Assembly: GCA_002496565.1 (NCBI GenBank)
Contig: DAKJ01000018.1
Location: 517,772-581,771 of the forward strand
DNA length: 64,000 bases
Source of the DNA: Methanosarcina sp. UBA289
Lineage (GTDB): Archaea; Halobacteriota; Methanosarcinia; Methanosarcinales; Methanosarcinaceae
Direction of reading: 5' to 3'
The position numbers and the translations under genes were made by a program. Under the pieces are notes generated by a model, which saw only the letters and a program-made list of their open reading frames with translations, ran no database searches and was not told where the DNA came from. Positions 16,887 to 26,190 of the stretch are shown piece by piece. The first letter of the stretch is position 1; the number at the start of each line of letters is the position of its first letter.

Positions 16887-18869
16887 TTAAGTTAGTAAAA
16901 AATAAGGCCCAATAATTCGGATCAGAATACCCACCCCAAGAGCCAGGAATACAGTGAAAAGGACTATCAAAGCCGTATCCTTCATTCCAAGCTCATGCTT
17001 CAGTACTGCAATCGTTGCCACGCATGGGACATAAATGGTCGTAATTACAGCAAACTGATACATCTGGACAGGTGTCATTACGGCTGCAAAGTTGGCTGTA
17101 CCTGCAAGTACGGCAAGGATTTGGAGGGCCATTTCCTTTCGAAGTATCCCAAAAACCAGAGCTGTTGCTGCAAATGCTGGGAGACCCAGCAGGCCAACGG
17201 ATATGGGCTCTACAAAGTCCTGGAAGATCGAAAGAAGGCCTAAGGCATCGGCAACACCGAGAAAAGCACTTCCAACGAGCAGAAGTGGAAAAGCGATATA
17301 TAAAAATTCCCGGCTTTTCATCCATGTTTTCCTGAGAGTTGATTTTAACTCCGGCTTTCTAAGAGGAGTCATTTCCATAATAAAGCCGCTTTTTTGACCA
17401 GGCAGGCCCTTTCCAAGAATCCAGCCCACGACAGCAATGATAAGGACCTCCAGAACATAGATTGAAACTGCAGGCCAGAACCCTACAAAAGTTCCCACAA
17501 GCCCCAAGATAATAACAGTTCTTGCAGAGCAGGGAATGAGAGATATAAGTAGGGAAGCTATCCTCTTTTCCCGCCGCGTGCCAAGGGCATGCACTGCCAT
17601 AATCGCAGGGACGTTGCATCCAAAGCCAAGAACCAGCGGGATCACAGCTCTTCCATGGAGCCCAAGCTTATGCGCAAGATTGTCCAGCAGAAAAGCTGCT
17701 CTAGTAAGATAACCCGAATCCTCGAATATGGAAAGAATGGCATAAAAAACTGCAATATAAGGAATTGCAATTGCGAATCCTGCCTCTACTCCGCGAAGAG
17801 AATACACGATTAAGTTTCTCAGGATAGGCGACATGCCTGAAGTTGCGGCCTCTGCAGGCAGAATCACATGAGGCTCAAAGATCTCATTCACAATCCAGGT
17901 CTCAAGGAAACCTCCTACACGGAAAACAAGGAGGAAGGTAATAAGCAGGGCAGATACGAGCACTGCAATTCCAAAGTTAGGGGAGGTAAGAATGGCATCC
18001 ACTCGATCTCTCAAACTTTTTTTAGGCTCAAACCTTGAAACCACACTGTCCACAATATATCCGGCTTCCCCATAGAGATCTCTTGCAACCGTATCAGGTA
18101 CCGAAATTCCATGTTGCATCTCCAGATTCTGCCTTAATCGCCTGGCAGAAGAAAGAAGGGCATTAGCCTCAGGCGGCATACAGCAGAGTTCTACAAACTC
18201 GGCATCATTTAATAGAGCTGCAGTTTTTACTCTTGGAGGAATATCGGGAAAAGCATAGTCTAGGCTGGAAAGAGCCTGCCTGATCCATTGGCTATACCTT
18301 ACATGGTGATGCTCCTGAGTTTTACCTTGTTCTGCAAGGGCTACAAGCATTACCTCATCTAGCCCTACTCCCCAGGTCGCGACCGTTGGCACTACAGGCA
18401 AACCAAGCAGCTCAGAGAGTTCGTCCGCATCAACGAGAAAACCGAGGTCTGCAGCCAGATCCACTTGATTTAGCGCAACAACCATAGGGATATTGAGTTC
18501 CAGAAGTTGCAGGGTCAGGTACAGATTTCTCTCAAGTCTACTTGCATCAAGGACATTGATGATGATATCAGGTTTGTCCTCAATAAGAAATCTTTTTGTT
18601 ACCTTCTCATCTTCGTTTGTGACTCCAAGGGAATAAATCCCTGGCAGGTCAACCACTTCAATAGTTTTTCCCCGGGCCTTTACAATTCCCCTCTTAAGTG
18701 CAACTGTCGTACCAGGATAATTCGATACCTCTACACCTACCCCGGTGAGTCTGCTGAAGAAAACACTTTTCCCAACGCTTGGGTTCCCTATGAAAGCGAT
18801 TGTCAGATCATAAGGAGTTTCGCTCTTACTTTCGCTTCCGGAAGTACAGCATGAGCTGGAAATTCCCAT
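16887..18869 (-). CDS. feoB: Ferrous iron transport protein B
   Basis: 660 residues. N-terminal G domain with GNPSVGKS at 28-35, DLPGIYSLG (G3) near 74, NQVD (G4) near 137, then the helical GDI-like domain. The C-terminal membrane part has two Gate motifs (ILVSALLITFLL... and FGCNVPAIMAVHALGTRREKR). It imports Fe(II) into the cell. A GGAG five bases before the ATG at 18869 sets the start. It follows the DtxR-type regulator gene by about 50 bases and is probably co-transcribed with it. No separate FeoA gene is seen; the FeoA-like domain is fused to the regulator. Confidence 0.95.
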   Translation of the reverse strand: MGISSSCCTSGSESKSETPYDLTIAFIGNPSVGKSVFFSRLTGVGVEVSNYPGTTVALKRGIVKARGKTIEVVDLPGIYSLGVTNEDEKVTKRFLIEDKPDIIINVLDASRLERNLYLTLQLLELNIPMVVALNQVDLAADLGFLVDADELSELLGLPVVPTVATWGVGLDEVMLVALAEQGKTQEHHHVRYSQWIRQALSSLDYAFPDIPPRVKTAALLNDAEFVELCCMPPEANALLSSARRLRQNLEMQHGISVPDTVARDLYGEAGYIVDSVVSRFEPKKSLRDRVDAILTSPNFGIAVLVSALLITFLLVFRVGGFLETWIVNEIFEPHVILPAEAATSGMSPILRNLIVYSLRGVEAGFAIAIPYIAVFYAILSIFEDSGYLTRAAFLLDNLAHKLGLHGRAVIPLVLGFGCNVPAIMAVHALGTRREKRIASLLISLIPCSARTVIILGLVGTFVGFWPAVSIYVLEVLIIAVVGWILGKGLPGQKSGFIMEMTPLRKPELKSTLRKTWMKSREFLYIAFPLLLVGSAFLGVADALGLLSIFQDFVEPISVGLLGLPAFAATALVFGILRKEMALQILAVLAGTANFAAVMTPVQMYQFAVITTIYVPCVATIAVLKHELGMKDTALIVLFTVFLALGVGILIRIIGPYFLLT

Positions 18870-18920
18870 CACGTCTCCGGTTATCTTACTCCACGCCAGT
18901 TTTATGCCTTCTTTGCCCTT

Positions 18921-19586
18921 TTACAAGCTTTTGCTTTTCGGAGCTATGAAAATCTTTTTTGCGATATCTTTTCCGAGGGCAATTTCGGACCCCACTGCTA
19001 TAACCGAAATACAGCCCTGTTTCTGCTTGCGCCTGACCTCAATATCTTCCCCCGTAAGAATACCAAGGGAGGTAAGGCGCTCTTTCGTCTCTCTTGGAAG
19101 GGTTACCCGGGCAACTTTGCCTGAACTCCCCTCTTCCATTTCATCAAGTGGGATGACTTTTTCCTCTAGCCTGATATTATTTTTATCAACGTTGATAGGA
19201 TTCCCGTCAGGACAATATTCGGGACATCCCAGAAATTCGTAGATCTTTTCAAGTACAGCATCAGAAACAGCATGCTCAAGCTCGCAGGCTTCTTTATGGG
19301 CTTCCTTTCGATCGAAATCAAGGACATCAACCAGAAAAGTTTCAAGCACTTGATGTTTCCTTTTGATCCGGAGAGCCTGATCAGTTCCTTTTTCTGTCAA
19401 TTCAACTCCCTGATAGGGTGTATACTCTACAAGACCCGAAGAGTATAACTTTTTTATCATTTCTGTTACACTTGGCGGAGATACGTTGAGTTCTTCAGAG
19501 ATCTGTTTGGTCTTTGCAGGGCTCTGGTTCTTTCTAATGAGGTAAAGAATAGTTTCAAGATATTCTTCAAATCGATCTATATTCAT
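18921..19586 (-). CDS. DtxR-family metal-dependent regulator with C-terminal FeoA domain
   Basis: 221 residues. An N-terminal winged helix (EEYLETILYLI; LNVSPPSVTEMIKKL as recognition helix) is followed by the metal-binding dimerisation domain (HQVLETFLVDVL, EACELEHAVSDAVLEKI). Residues about 150-215 form an SH3-like FeoA domain (LTSLGILTGEDIEVRRKQ). This is the DtxR/IdeR/MntR design, in which metal loading triggers repression. The operator-like TTAGG-N4-CCTAA at 19622-19635 lies 36 bases upstream, suggesting autoregulation of this regulator-feoB operon. Start chosen at the second of two close ATGs. Confidence 0.9.
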   Translation of the reverse strand: MNIDRFEEYLETILYLIRKNQSPAKTKQISEELNVSPPSVTEMIKKLYSSGLVEYTPYQGVELTEKGTDQALRIKRKHQVLETFLVDVLDFDRKEAHKEACELEHAVSDAVLEKIYEFLGCPEYCPDGNPINVDKNNIRLEEKVIPLDEMEEGSSGKVARVTLPRETKERLTSLGILTGEDIEVRRKQKQGCISVIAVGSEIALGKDIAKKIFIAPKSKSL

Positions 19587-19621
19587 TGATATCATCTCAT
19601 GCCTGACTCCAGACCCAATAA

Positions 19622-19635
19622 TTAGGATACCCTAA
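19622..19635 (-). promoter_or_regulatory. DtxR/IdeR-like operator upstream of the regulator-feoB operon
   Basis: TTAGG-ATAC-CCTAA is a perfect inverted repeat with the half-sites typical of iron-dependent DtxR-family operators. It lies about 25 bases downstream of a TATA-like ATTATTTATTC, so it would cover the transcription start. Confidence 0.6.
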
Positions 19636-19788
19636 AAATGAAACTGCCTGAATAAATAATTTTTGATTTTTAGTTATTTGTATATATTTTAAACATTGTA
19701 AATCGAGATTATATAGTTTCGAGTTAAAAGTCTTGAATTCGGAAAAAAATAGAAAATAAAGATTTAAGGAAAGGATTTCAGAAGCGAT

Positions 19789-20268
19789 TTAAGAATTAAT
19801 CGATTTAAGAACAGCAATTTCATTACAGTCCGGAAACTTGGGGCATCGCAAACAGCCGGACCAGATTTTTCTGGGAAGGCTGTTCTTGTCCACAACTTTA
19901 AAGCCAAGAGTTTCGAAAAAGCCAGGCACGTAAGTAAGTGCGAAAACTTCCTTCATACCAAGGTTTTCAGCGTCTTCAAGGCAGGCTGAGACAAGCTTTG
20001 TACCAATTCCTTTTCTTGCAAATACTGGATTAACGGCAAGGGCAAGTATTTCTGCAAGGTCTTCCCACACCACGTGCAGGGCACAGCAGCCCACAACTTC
20101 CCCATCAATCTCGCAGACATAATAATCTCTGATGTTCTCGTACATTTCACTCAGCGAACGGGCGAGCATTAGCTCTTCCTTCGAATAAGTATTGATGATT
20201 TGCTTCATTACAACAACGTCATCTACCCTGGCTTTCCGGATCAATTTGTGTTTCCTCTGAGGTGGCAT
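19789..20268 (-). CDS. GNAT acetyltransferase, N-acetylglutamate synthase-like
   Basis: 159 residues. GNAT fold with a central strand DGEVVGCCALHVVWEDLAEI and the acetyl-CoA loop VFARKGIGTKLV near residues 80-91 (R/Q-x-x-G-x-G/A). The C-terminal part FFETLGFKVVDKNSLPRKIWSGC is typical of archaeal N-acetyltransferases related to ArgA. A cysteine cluster CLRCPKFPDCNE at the end could bind a metal. The probable role is acetylation of glutamate or a related amine at the start of arginine synthesis, but substrate cannot be read from sequence. It has a good ATG and stands alone. Confidence 0.8.
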   Translation of the reverse strand: MPPQRKHKLIRKARVDDVVVMKQIINTYSKEELMLARSLSEMYENIRDYYVCEIDGEVVGCCALHVVWEDLAEILALAVNPVFARKGIGTKLVSACLEDAENLGMKEVFALTYVPGFFETLGFKVVDKNSLPRKIWSGCLRCPKFPDCNEIAVLKSINS

Positions 20269-20507
20269 TTTGTTTTCTTATAGAATAGACTGCACTGGCT
20301 TATGATTTATAAAACTTTACTGCGTAATGCTAGGGGAATACTCACTTTCCAGATAAGAAATTTTCCATAGTTTATATGGATATATCCTGGTATTCAGGAA
20401 GCTCGGATTCTTCTTCTGAGTGAGCAGAATATCCAGAAAAAACTATAGTTTGAAAATAGACTTTTATCTCCGGAGAAAACTGAGAAAAGCAGATTAAATG
20501 AAATTAG

Positions 20508-20582
20508 CGGGCGCGAAGGGATTTGAACCCCCGATTTACAGCTTAGGAGGCTGCCGCCATATCCGGGCTAGGCCACGCGCCC
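20508..20582 (-). tRNA. tRNA-Arg (anticodon CCT)
   Basis: 75-base cloverleaf on the minus strand. Acceptor stem GGGCGCG pairs with CGCGCCC, the T loop GGTTCAAATCC is standard, and the anticodon stem GCAGC/GCTGT encloses CTCCTAA. CCA is not encoded. It reads AGG codons. Confidence 0.93.
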
Positions 20583-20783
20583 ATGATGAACTTCCTGAAC
20601 ACAGCATGAAACAGATAGTAAAACTGTATTTCAGGTGAAGTATCCATAATACCCGCATAAGTTATATATTTAATTATCGCCCGGAAAAGAGAAAAAGCTT
20701 CTGGATCCTGGCAAAAAGGAGAACATAGGTTGTCTTTCATTAGAGTTGAGAGAAAACTTTAATAAGCAAGTCCCGGATTTATA

Positions 20784-20811
20784 GTTAACCGACGGATGGA
20801 AAGAGGTTAAC
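20784..20811. promoter_or_regulatory. BirA-type operator overlapping the bioB ribosome site
   Basis: GTTAACC (20784-20790) and GGTTAAC (20805-20811) are perfect inverted half-sites separated by 14 bases, ending one base before the bioB ATG. The arrangement matches the known biotin-repressor consensus of TTGTTAACC-N14/15-GGTTAACAA type, found in both bacteria and archaea. Binding would block transcription or translation start of the whole biotin operon. No birA gene is in the window. Confidence 0.75.
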
Positions 20812-20812
20812 A

Positions 20813-21820
20813 ATGAAAGAGACTGCTAGGATAATCCCTACGATAAGACACAAACTCGATAAGGAACTCCCTATTGAAGAGGAGGAACTTATGAAGCTTG
20901 TGGCACTTACCGGGCTCGATCTCTTCGACCTCTTTTCCATCGCAAACCGCTTGAGATCAAAGCTCGGAAACAATGTAGACCTCTGTGCAATTACAAACGC
21001 AAAAAGCGGGCGCTGCCCCGAAGACTGCAAGTTCTGTGCCCAATCAGCTCACCATTGTGCGAAAACCGGGGAATATCCACTGCTAAGCCCCGAAAAGCTA
21101 CTTGAAGATGCAAAAAACGCTGAAAAATCCGGAGTACACCGATTTTCTATAGTCACAAGTGGAAACCACCTGAAGTTAGAGGAACTTGAAAGCATCCTGG
21201 ATGCCGTGAGGCTGATAAAAAGCGGGACGAGACTTGAAGTCTGTGCGTCAATCGGAGCCCTGAGCCCGGAATCGGCGGGGAAGCTGAAAGAAGCCGGGGT
21301 TTCAAGAATTCATCACAATTTAGAAAGCTCGGAAAGCTTTTTCAGGCGCATCTGTAGCACACATACGTATGCCGACCGGATACGGACAATCAGGACTGCA
21401 AAGGAAACCGGGCTTGAAGTCTGTTCAGGAGGGATTTTGGGGCTTGGGGAGAGCGTGCAAGACCGGATAAAGCTGGCACTTACCCTGAAAGAACTGGACG
21501 TAGACTCAGTGCCAATCAACATCTTAAACCCAATTCCGGGAACTCCGATGGAAAATGCAACACCTCTGCCCCCGATGGAGATCCTTAAAAGTATAGCTCT
21601 TTTCAGGCTCGCTCTACCGGAGAAAAATATCAGGCTTGCCGGAGGAAGAGAAAAGAATCTCAGGGATCTGCAGTCCCTTGCCCTTTTTTGCGGGGCCAAC
21701 GGGTTGATGCTCGGGAACTACCTGACCACTGCAGGTAGAAGTCCAGAAAATGATCTGAAGATGATACGGGATGCGGGACTAAACTTTGAAAAGATAGAAA
21801 CAGGAGAGACAAAAGAATGA
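20813..21820 (+). CDS. bioB: Biotin synthase
   Basis: 335 residues. Radical-SAM enzyme that inserts sulfur into dethiobiotin. The radical-SAM cluster motif GRCPEDCKFCAQS carries Cys68, Cys72 and Cys75 (CxxxCxxC), followed by the TIM-barrel signatures ICSTHTYADR and ETGLEVCSGGILGLGES. The length is usual for BioB. AGAGG precedes the ATG but is also inside the BirA-like site. The stop overlaps the start of bioY by four bases (ATGA type). With bioY and the ECF genes downstream, the operon combines the final synthetic step with uptake. Confidence 0.97.
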   Translation: MKETARIIPTIRHKLDKELPIEEEELMKLVALTGLDLFDLFSIANRLRSKLGNNVDLCAITNAKSGRCPEDCKFCAQSAHHCAKTGEYPLLSPEKLLEDAKNAEKSGVHRFSIVTSGNHLKLEELESILDAVRLIKSGTRLEVCASIGALSPESAGKLKEAGVSRIHHNLESSESFFRRICSTHTYADRIRTIRTAKETGLEVCSGGILGLGESVQDRIKLALTLKELDVDSVPINILNPIPGTPMENATPLPPMEILKSIALFRLALPEKNIRLAGGREKNLRDLQSLALFCGANGLMLGNYLTTAGRSPENDLKMIRDAGLNFEKIETGETKE

Positions 21821-22371
21821 AAGGGAAAAATGAAACATACGGCATTACCCAATCCTCGGAACTTAGAAAATTAGTGTTTTCATCCCTTTTCGCTGCAATG
21901 ATTGCAGTGGGGGCGTACATTAAAATCCCACTTCCCTTTTCTCCGGTACCAGTTACCATGCAGTCCCTTTTTGTCTTCCTGGCAGGGAGCATGCTTAAGA
22001 GCAAATGGGGGACTCTCAGCGTGCTGATATACGCTCTGCTGGGAATTGCCGGGCTGCCCGTCTTTGCAGGAGGTGCCTCAGGACTCGGCGTGATCCTGGG
22101 ACCCACAGGCGGGTACATAATAGGTTTCATAGTTGCGGCGTTTGTAATAGGATATCTTAGTGAGAAGAGTGGAAAAAACGACTACTTTTCAAATGCTCTT
22201 TATATGGGCATAGGGCTCGTAATCGACTATGCCCTGGGGATGACCCAGCTGGCAATTGTAGCCAAACTTGACCTCCTACAAGCAATAACCCTGGGAGTGT
22301 TTCCATTTATTCTTGGTGACCTTCTGAAACTGGCTATTGCTGCCTATATAGCTTCCAGGTACAGGATCTGA
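21817..22371 (+). CDS. bioY: Biotin transporter substrate-binding protein BioY
   Basis: 184 residues with about six membrane helices. The conserved YIKIPLPFSPVPVTMQSLFVFLAG and GLPVFAGGASGLGVILGPTGGYIIGF segments identify the biotin S-component of ECF transporters, which captures biotin outside the membrane. It overlaps bioB by four bases, so translation is coupled. It is followed 41 bases later by the energizing module ecfA-ecfA2-ecfT, with which it should form the complete transporter. Confidence 0.95.
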   Translation: MKGKNETYGITQSSELRKLVFSSLFAAMIAVGAYIKIPLPFSPVPVTMQSLFVFLAGSMLKSKWGTLSVLIYALLGIAGLPVFAGGASGLGVILGPTGGYIIGFIVAAFVIGYLSEKSGKNDYFSNALYMGIGLVIDYALGMTQLAIVAKLDLLQAITLGVFPFILGDLLKLAIAAYIASRYRI

Positions 22372-22412
22372 AAAAGTAAGTAAAAAGCCAAAATAGCAAA
22401 GAGTCAAAAATA

Positions 22413-23237
22413 ATGATCAGGATAGAGGATCTTAGCTACAATTTTCCTGATGGGACACAGGGCTTGAAAAAGATAAATCTCGAAATAGAAAGAGGAGAAT
22501 TTCTTGGGATAGTTGGCAGGAACGGTTCGGGGAAGTCAACCCTTGTCCGGCACCTGAATGGGCTTTTGAAGCCGATGGAAGGGAAAGTATCCATAAATGG
22601 CATGGACACGGCAGATCCTTCAAATCTCCTCAAAATTCGGCAGACCGTTAGTATGGTCTTCCAGAACCCGTACACCCAGTTTGTGGGCACCACCCTGGAA
22701 GAAGACGTGGCTTTCGGGCCCGAAAACCTTGCCCTGCCCCCAAAAGAAATCCGGGAAAGGGTGGACAGAGCTCTGGAAGTAGTGGGACTTGATAACTTCA
22801 AAAACCATTCCCCAAAAACCCTGAGTGGAGGGCAGAGCCAGTGCGCAGCTATTGCCTCGGCACTTGCAATGAAATCCGAGTGTATTGTTTTTGACGAAAT
22901 AACTTCCATGCTAGACTCAAAATCCAGGGAACAGATCCGGGAAATCATTCAAAAGCTGAGGGGAGAAGCCCGAACTATCGTGTATGTGACGCACAGGCTC
23001 GAAGAAATCCTGTATGCTGACAGGATAATCGTAATGGACAGGGGGGAAATAGTGCGGGAAGGGAAACCAAAAACTGTTTTCAAAGACCCTGACACGGAGA
23101 AATTTGGTCTGGAAATCCCCCCGGTAGTGGAGTTGCTGAACAGCCTGGAATCCCGCGGCTTTTCATTTGACTGGACACGGCTGTATTCAATAGAAAATCT
23201 TGCGGAGGAGATATGGGAATCAAGGTGGAAAATCTGA
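22413..23237 (+). CDS. ecfA1: ECF transporter ATPase (first copy)
   Basis: 274 residues, cytoplasmic ABC ATPase. Walker A GRNGSGKST is near residues 36-44, the Q-loop follows MVFQNPYTQFVG, signature LSGGQSQ is near 137, and Walker B CIVFDEITSMLD is near 157. The C-terminal extension found in ECF ATPases is present. The signature is slightly unusual in that LSGGQ is followed by SQCAA rather than the common RQRVA. It overlaps the second ATPase by 25 bases in another frame. It powers biotin uptake with the second ATPase and ecfT. Confidence 0.92.
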   Translation: MIRIEDLSYNFPDGTQGLKKINLEIERGEFLGIVGRNGSGKSTLVRHLNGLLKPMEGKVSINGMDTADPSNLLKIRQTVSMVFQNPYTQFVGTTLEEDVAFGPENLALPPKEIRERVDRALEVVGLDNFKNHSPKTLSGGQSQCAAIASALAMKSECIVFDEITSMLDSKSREQIREIIQKLRGEARTIVYVTHRLEEILYADRIIVMDRGEIVREGKPKTVFKDPDTEKFGLEIPPVVELLNSLESRGFSFDWTRLYSIENLAEEIWESRWKI

Positions 23238-24076
23238 GCTATTCCTATCCCGGGAACCAAAAAAGGAAGCCTGCCCTTGAAAACGTCTCCCTGGAGATCG
23301 CAAGAGGGGAATTTGCTGTCATCTCCGGAACCTCAGGGGCAGGAAAATCAACACTAATCAAACATTTCAACGGGATCCTCACCCCCGAAAGCGGTAGGGT
23401 AACTGTGGACGGCCTGGACACCACTAGCCGGGAAGTGCGCAGAAAAGTGGGTATGCTTTTCCAGCATTCTCAAGACCAGCTCTTCGAAGAAACCATATAC
23501 AAGGAAATTGCCTTCGGCCCTTCGAATTTTGGGATCCGGGGAGAAGAACTTAAAGAAAGGGTGCATGATGCCCTGTCTTTCGTACATCTTGATACCCGGA
23601 TCCTGAACCGCTCTCCGTTCAGCCTGAGCGGGGGGGAGAAACGCAGAGTTGCGCTTGCGGGAATTATGGCGCTTCGCCCGACCTACCTTGTGCTTGACGA
23701 ACCCACTGCGGGTCTAGACCCCGAAAGCCGGACCAAGTTGCTCGGAAGGCTTCAAAATATTCATAAAAAGGGAGTTGGAATCATTGTTGTATCCCATAAC
23801 ATGGAAGAAATCCTGCCCTTCGCCCAGAAGGTCATTTCGATGGAAGAGGGCAAGATCGTGTTTACAGGCAGCCCTGAAGAATACCTTCGGGTAGGGCATT
23901 CCCCTGTGTCCCTGCTTACCAGGCTTATTAAAGAACTGAACAGGAAGGGAGCCAACCTCAGGGAGGATATCTTTACGGCAGAAGAGGCCTTGAAAGAACT
24001 TCAAAAGCTTAGACCGGAAAAAGAGAGGGAAATATCAGAAAAAATAGATGGGACGGTGATGCAGGAAAATGTATGA
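23213..24076 (+). CDS. ecfA2: ECF transporter ATPase (second copy)
   Basis: 287 residues. Walker A GTSGAGKST is near residues 39-47, Q-loop at MLFQHSQDQLFE, signature LSGGEKRRVA near 141, and Walker B LVLDEPTAGLDPES near 159-172. GGAGGAG just before the ATG supports this start, inside the 3' end of the preceding gene. It forms a heterodimer with the first ATPase in the biotin ECF transporter. The stop overlaps the start of ecfT by eight bases. Confidence 0.93.
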   Translation: MGIKVENLSYSYPGNQKRKPALENVSLEIARGEFAVISGTSGAGKSTLIKHFNGILTPESGRVTVDGLDTTSREVRRKVGMLFQHSQDQLFEETIYKEIAFGPSNFGIRGEELKERVHDALSFVHLDTRILNRSPFSLSGGEKRRVALAGIMALRPTYLVLDEPTAGLDPESRTKLLGRLQNIHKKGVGIIVVSHNMEEILPFAQKVISMEEGKIVFTGSPEEYLRVGHSPVSLLTRLIKELNRKGANLREDIFTAEEALKELQKLRPEKEREISEKIDGTVMQENV

Positions 24077-24842
24077 AATTACGTTCAACTACGTCTACGG
24101 GAATTCCCTCCTGCACAGGCTGGACCCCAGGACCAAGCTTGGGGCAGTGATGTGCCTGAGCATCCTCATCTTCAGGGAAGGGAGTTTTGCCGGGATGGGA
24201 TTACTTATTGCTTTTTTCCTCCTGCTCACCGGGATTTCGGGAGTACGCCTTTCCTTTTTGCTCAGATCGGTCCGCCCCCTATTCTTCGTTATTATCATCA
24301 TCTTTTGTTTTCAGCTTTTTGAAACTAAAGGAACTCCCATTGTCACCTTGCCGGTGTTTACTCCTACTTATGAAGGGCTGAGGCTAGGAGCACTGCTTTC
24401 CTTACGCTTTGAGCTGCTCCTGCTTTATGCTACTCTCTTTACGGCAAGTACCCTCCCGAGCCAGATTACCAACGGGATCGAGCGCTTGCTCCGTCCCTTG
24501 CCGCTCCGTTACCTAGGAGTGACTTCCTTCGACCTAGCCACCATGATGTCACTTTCTATCCGCTTCCTCCCAAGTTTTCTGGAAAACGCAGCAACTATCA
24601 GGTCAGCCCAGCTCGCTCGGGGCCTTGACTTCAGGCACGACCTGCGCCGGGGAACCACGGCAATTGTAGTGCCCCTTATAAGGAGGTCGATCCTCCTGGC
24701 CGAAGAAGTGACAGAAGCCATGGAGAGCAGGTGTTACCAGGGAAGTCGAAGGACATCGATACATGAGCTTTCAATGCAGAAAAGTGACTGGAAAGCCCTT
24801 TTTATCCTAGCACTTTTTATAATCCTTATTTTGACTCTCTGA
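24069..24842 (+). CDS. ecfT: ECF transporter transmembrane protein EcfT
   Basis: 257 residues with about five to six membrane helices. It begins with the EcfT-typical LLHRLDPRTKLG and contains the coupling helix motif ARGLDF near residue 179 (AxxARG type) that contacts the two ATPases. It is the scaffold that joins BioY to the ATPases. It is the last gene of the biotin operon. A second Ala-Arg-Gly-like motif AMESRCYQGS lies near 220, where the family has its second coupling motif. Confidence 0.92.
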   Translation: MYEITFNYVYGNSLLHRLDPRTKLGAVMCLSILIFREGSFAGMGLLIAFFLLLTGISGVRLSFLLRSVRPLFFVIIIIFCFQLFETKGTPIVTLPVFTPTYEGLRLGALLSLRFELLLLYATLFTASTLPSQITNGIERLLRPLPLRYLGVTSFDLATMMSLSIRFLPSFLENAATIRSAQLARGLDFRHDLRRGTTAIVVPLIRRSILLAEEVTEAMESRCYQGSRRTSIHELSMQKSDWKALFILALFIILILTL

Positions 24843-25005
24843 AAAAGCAGCACAAAGAAGTTGATAGGACCGAATTCAGACAGTATCACGAGGATGGATG
24901 CGGCTTTTCAGGCACTCAAAAGTTCGATAGAAGGAAAACGAAGATAGTAAAGAAGATAGAAAAGGTACCAGTATAATATAAATCCTAAAAAATAGAATAA
25001 ACAAT

Positions 25006-25734
25006 ATGCAGGAAAATCCCGAATCTCAAGAAAAAAAGGTAACTAAAGGAAACTTTTTTGAAGCGCCAGGGGTACCTAAAGCCGAATCTAAAGAGGAACC
25101 AGGTGCGAGACCTGAGGGAAAAAACGCAGAGGAAATCGGCGGAAGTACTGCACCTCTGGAAAGAGAAGAACCGAAAAAAAGTGAATTCAAACCTCAAGGG
25201 GAACTTGAAACTGGCTATACCGAGGAATCCTGGGCAAAACCTGAGAGAGACATGGAAAAACAGGAAGCCACAGGAAGCCCCATATTTGAAGAGAGAAAAA
25301 TCCCAAAAGAAAGCGAATTCAAGGCTCCGGGAGAACTTGAAACTGGTTATACCAAAGAATCCTGGACAAAGCCTATAGATATGGAAGAGAGAGTCATTAT
25401 AGAACCTGGGGAGAAAAAAGAAGAGGAAGCCGCCAGAGAGGCTAGAGAGAAAGTCAGGGAAGAAACCGGGGAAGAAGCCAGAGAAGAGGCCAGAGAAGAG
25501 GCCAGAGAAGAAAAACGCACTACTTACACTATGAAAAAGCGCCTGACTAAAAGCAAGAAAAACCGTATGCTCCTTGGAGTCTGTGGAGGGTTGGGAGAAT
25601 ATTTTGGCATTGACCCGACTTTTATAAGACTTGCTTTTGCAGCTCTTGCTCTGGAAGGAATTGGTATTGTCCTTTATATTATCCTAGCAATAATTATGCC
25701 CTCGGGAGAGAGATTTGAAATGGTTCCCAGCTGA
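25006..25734 (+). CDS. PspC-domain membrane protein with long repeat-rich N-terminal tail
   Basis: 242 residues. The C-terminal 60 or so (KKNRMLLGVCGGLGEYFGIDPTF..., then a membrane helix) form a PspC domain, an inner-membrane stress-response module. The first 165 residues are charged and repetitive. An acidic unit with EFK-x(2)-GELETGY occurs twice (roughly residues 60 and 107), followed by a run of (R/E)EEA-type repeats coded by 15-bp tandem units near 25470-25510. The tail is probably disordered and cytoplasmic. The start ATG lacks an obvious ribosome site. It is alone after the biotin operon. Confidence 0.8.
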   Translation: MQENPESQEKKVTKGNFFEAPGVPKAESKEEPGARPEGKNAEEIGGSTAPLEREEPKKSEFKPQGELETGYTEESWAKPERDMEKQEATGSPIFEERKIPKESEFKAPGELETGYTKESWTKPIDMEERVIIEPGEKKEEEAAREAREKVREETGEEAREEAREEAREEKRTTYTMKKRLTKSKKNRMLLGVCGGLGEYFGIDPTFIRLAFAALALEGIGIVLYIILAIIMPSGERFEMVPS

Positions 25735-26190
25735 GCGGTGATTTCCAGCGATGGAATTTTACAAAGTTTTATTTTTTAGATTTTCATTCTCTTAGCTTCC
25801 GATTTTTCAGCTTTTAAGCCTATCTATAGGAAGTGTATCAACTTTTCTGTAAACTGAAATCAAATGTTTGGATATTTTGTCATGCAATACATGTTGTTTA
25901 ACTGCACTCTTTTCTTAACTTACCTGCATTCAGAGAATCCTGATCAGTACCGTGTGAAAACGATACTCAAATCGCAAGTATGTGACCTTTCTGAGCAAAC
26001 ATTAACTTATTAATTTTTAAGTCAGTCAGTTTCTAAAGCCTCAGAAAACAACAGTAGTAACTTCTAGCTGGCGCTGAAATGGTCAGAACATGTTGCCAAA
26101 AAATTTCGATAAGTTTTTATATAATTGACAGGGAAAATTCTTTTTATTATTTAACAGGCCCAATATTTTGGTTCCAGATGAGGTAAACAA
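25735..26190. other. Intergenic stretch with the redox-cassette promoter
   Basis: About 450 bases. The 3' end holds TTTTTATATAATTG (about 26113-26126), a likely TATA box for the gene at 26191, whose ribosome site is GATGAGGT. The rest shows no reading frame or repeat I can support. Confidence 0.5.
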
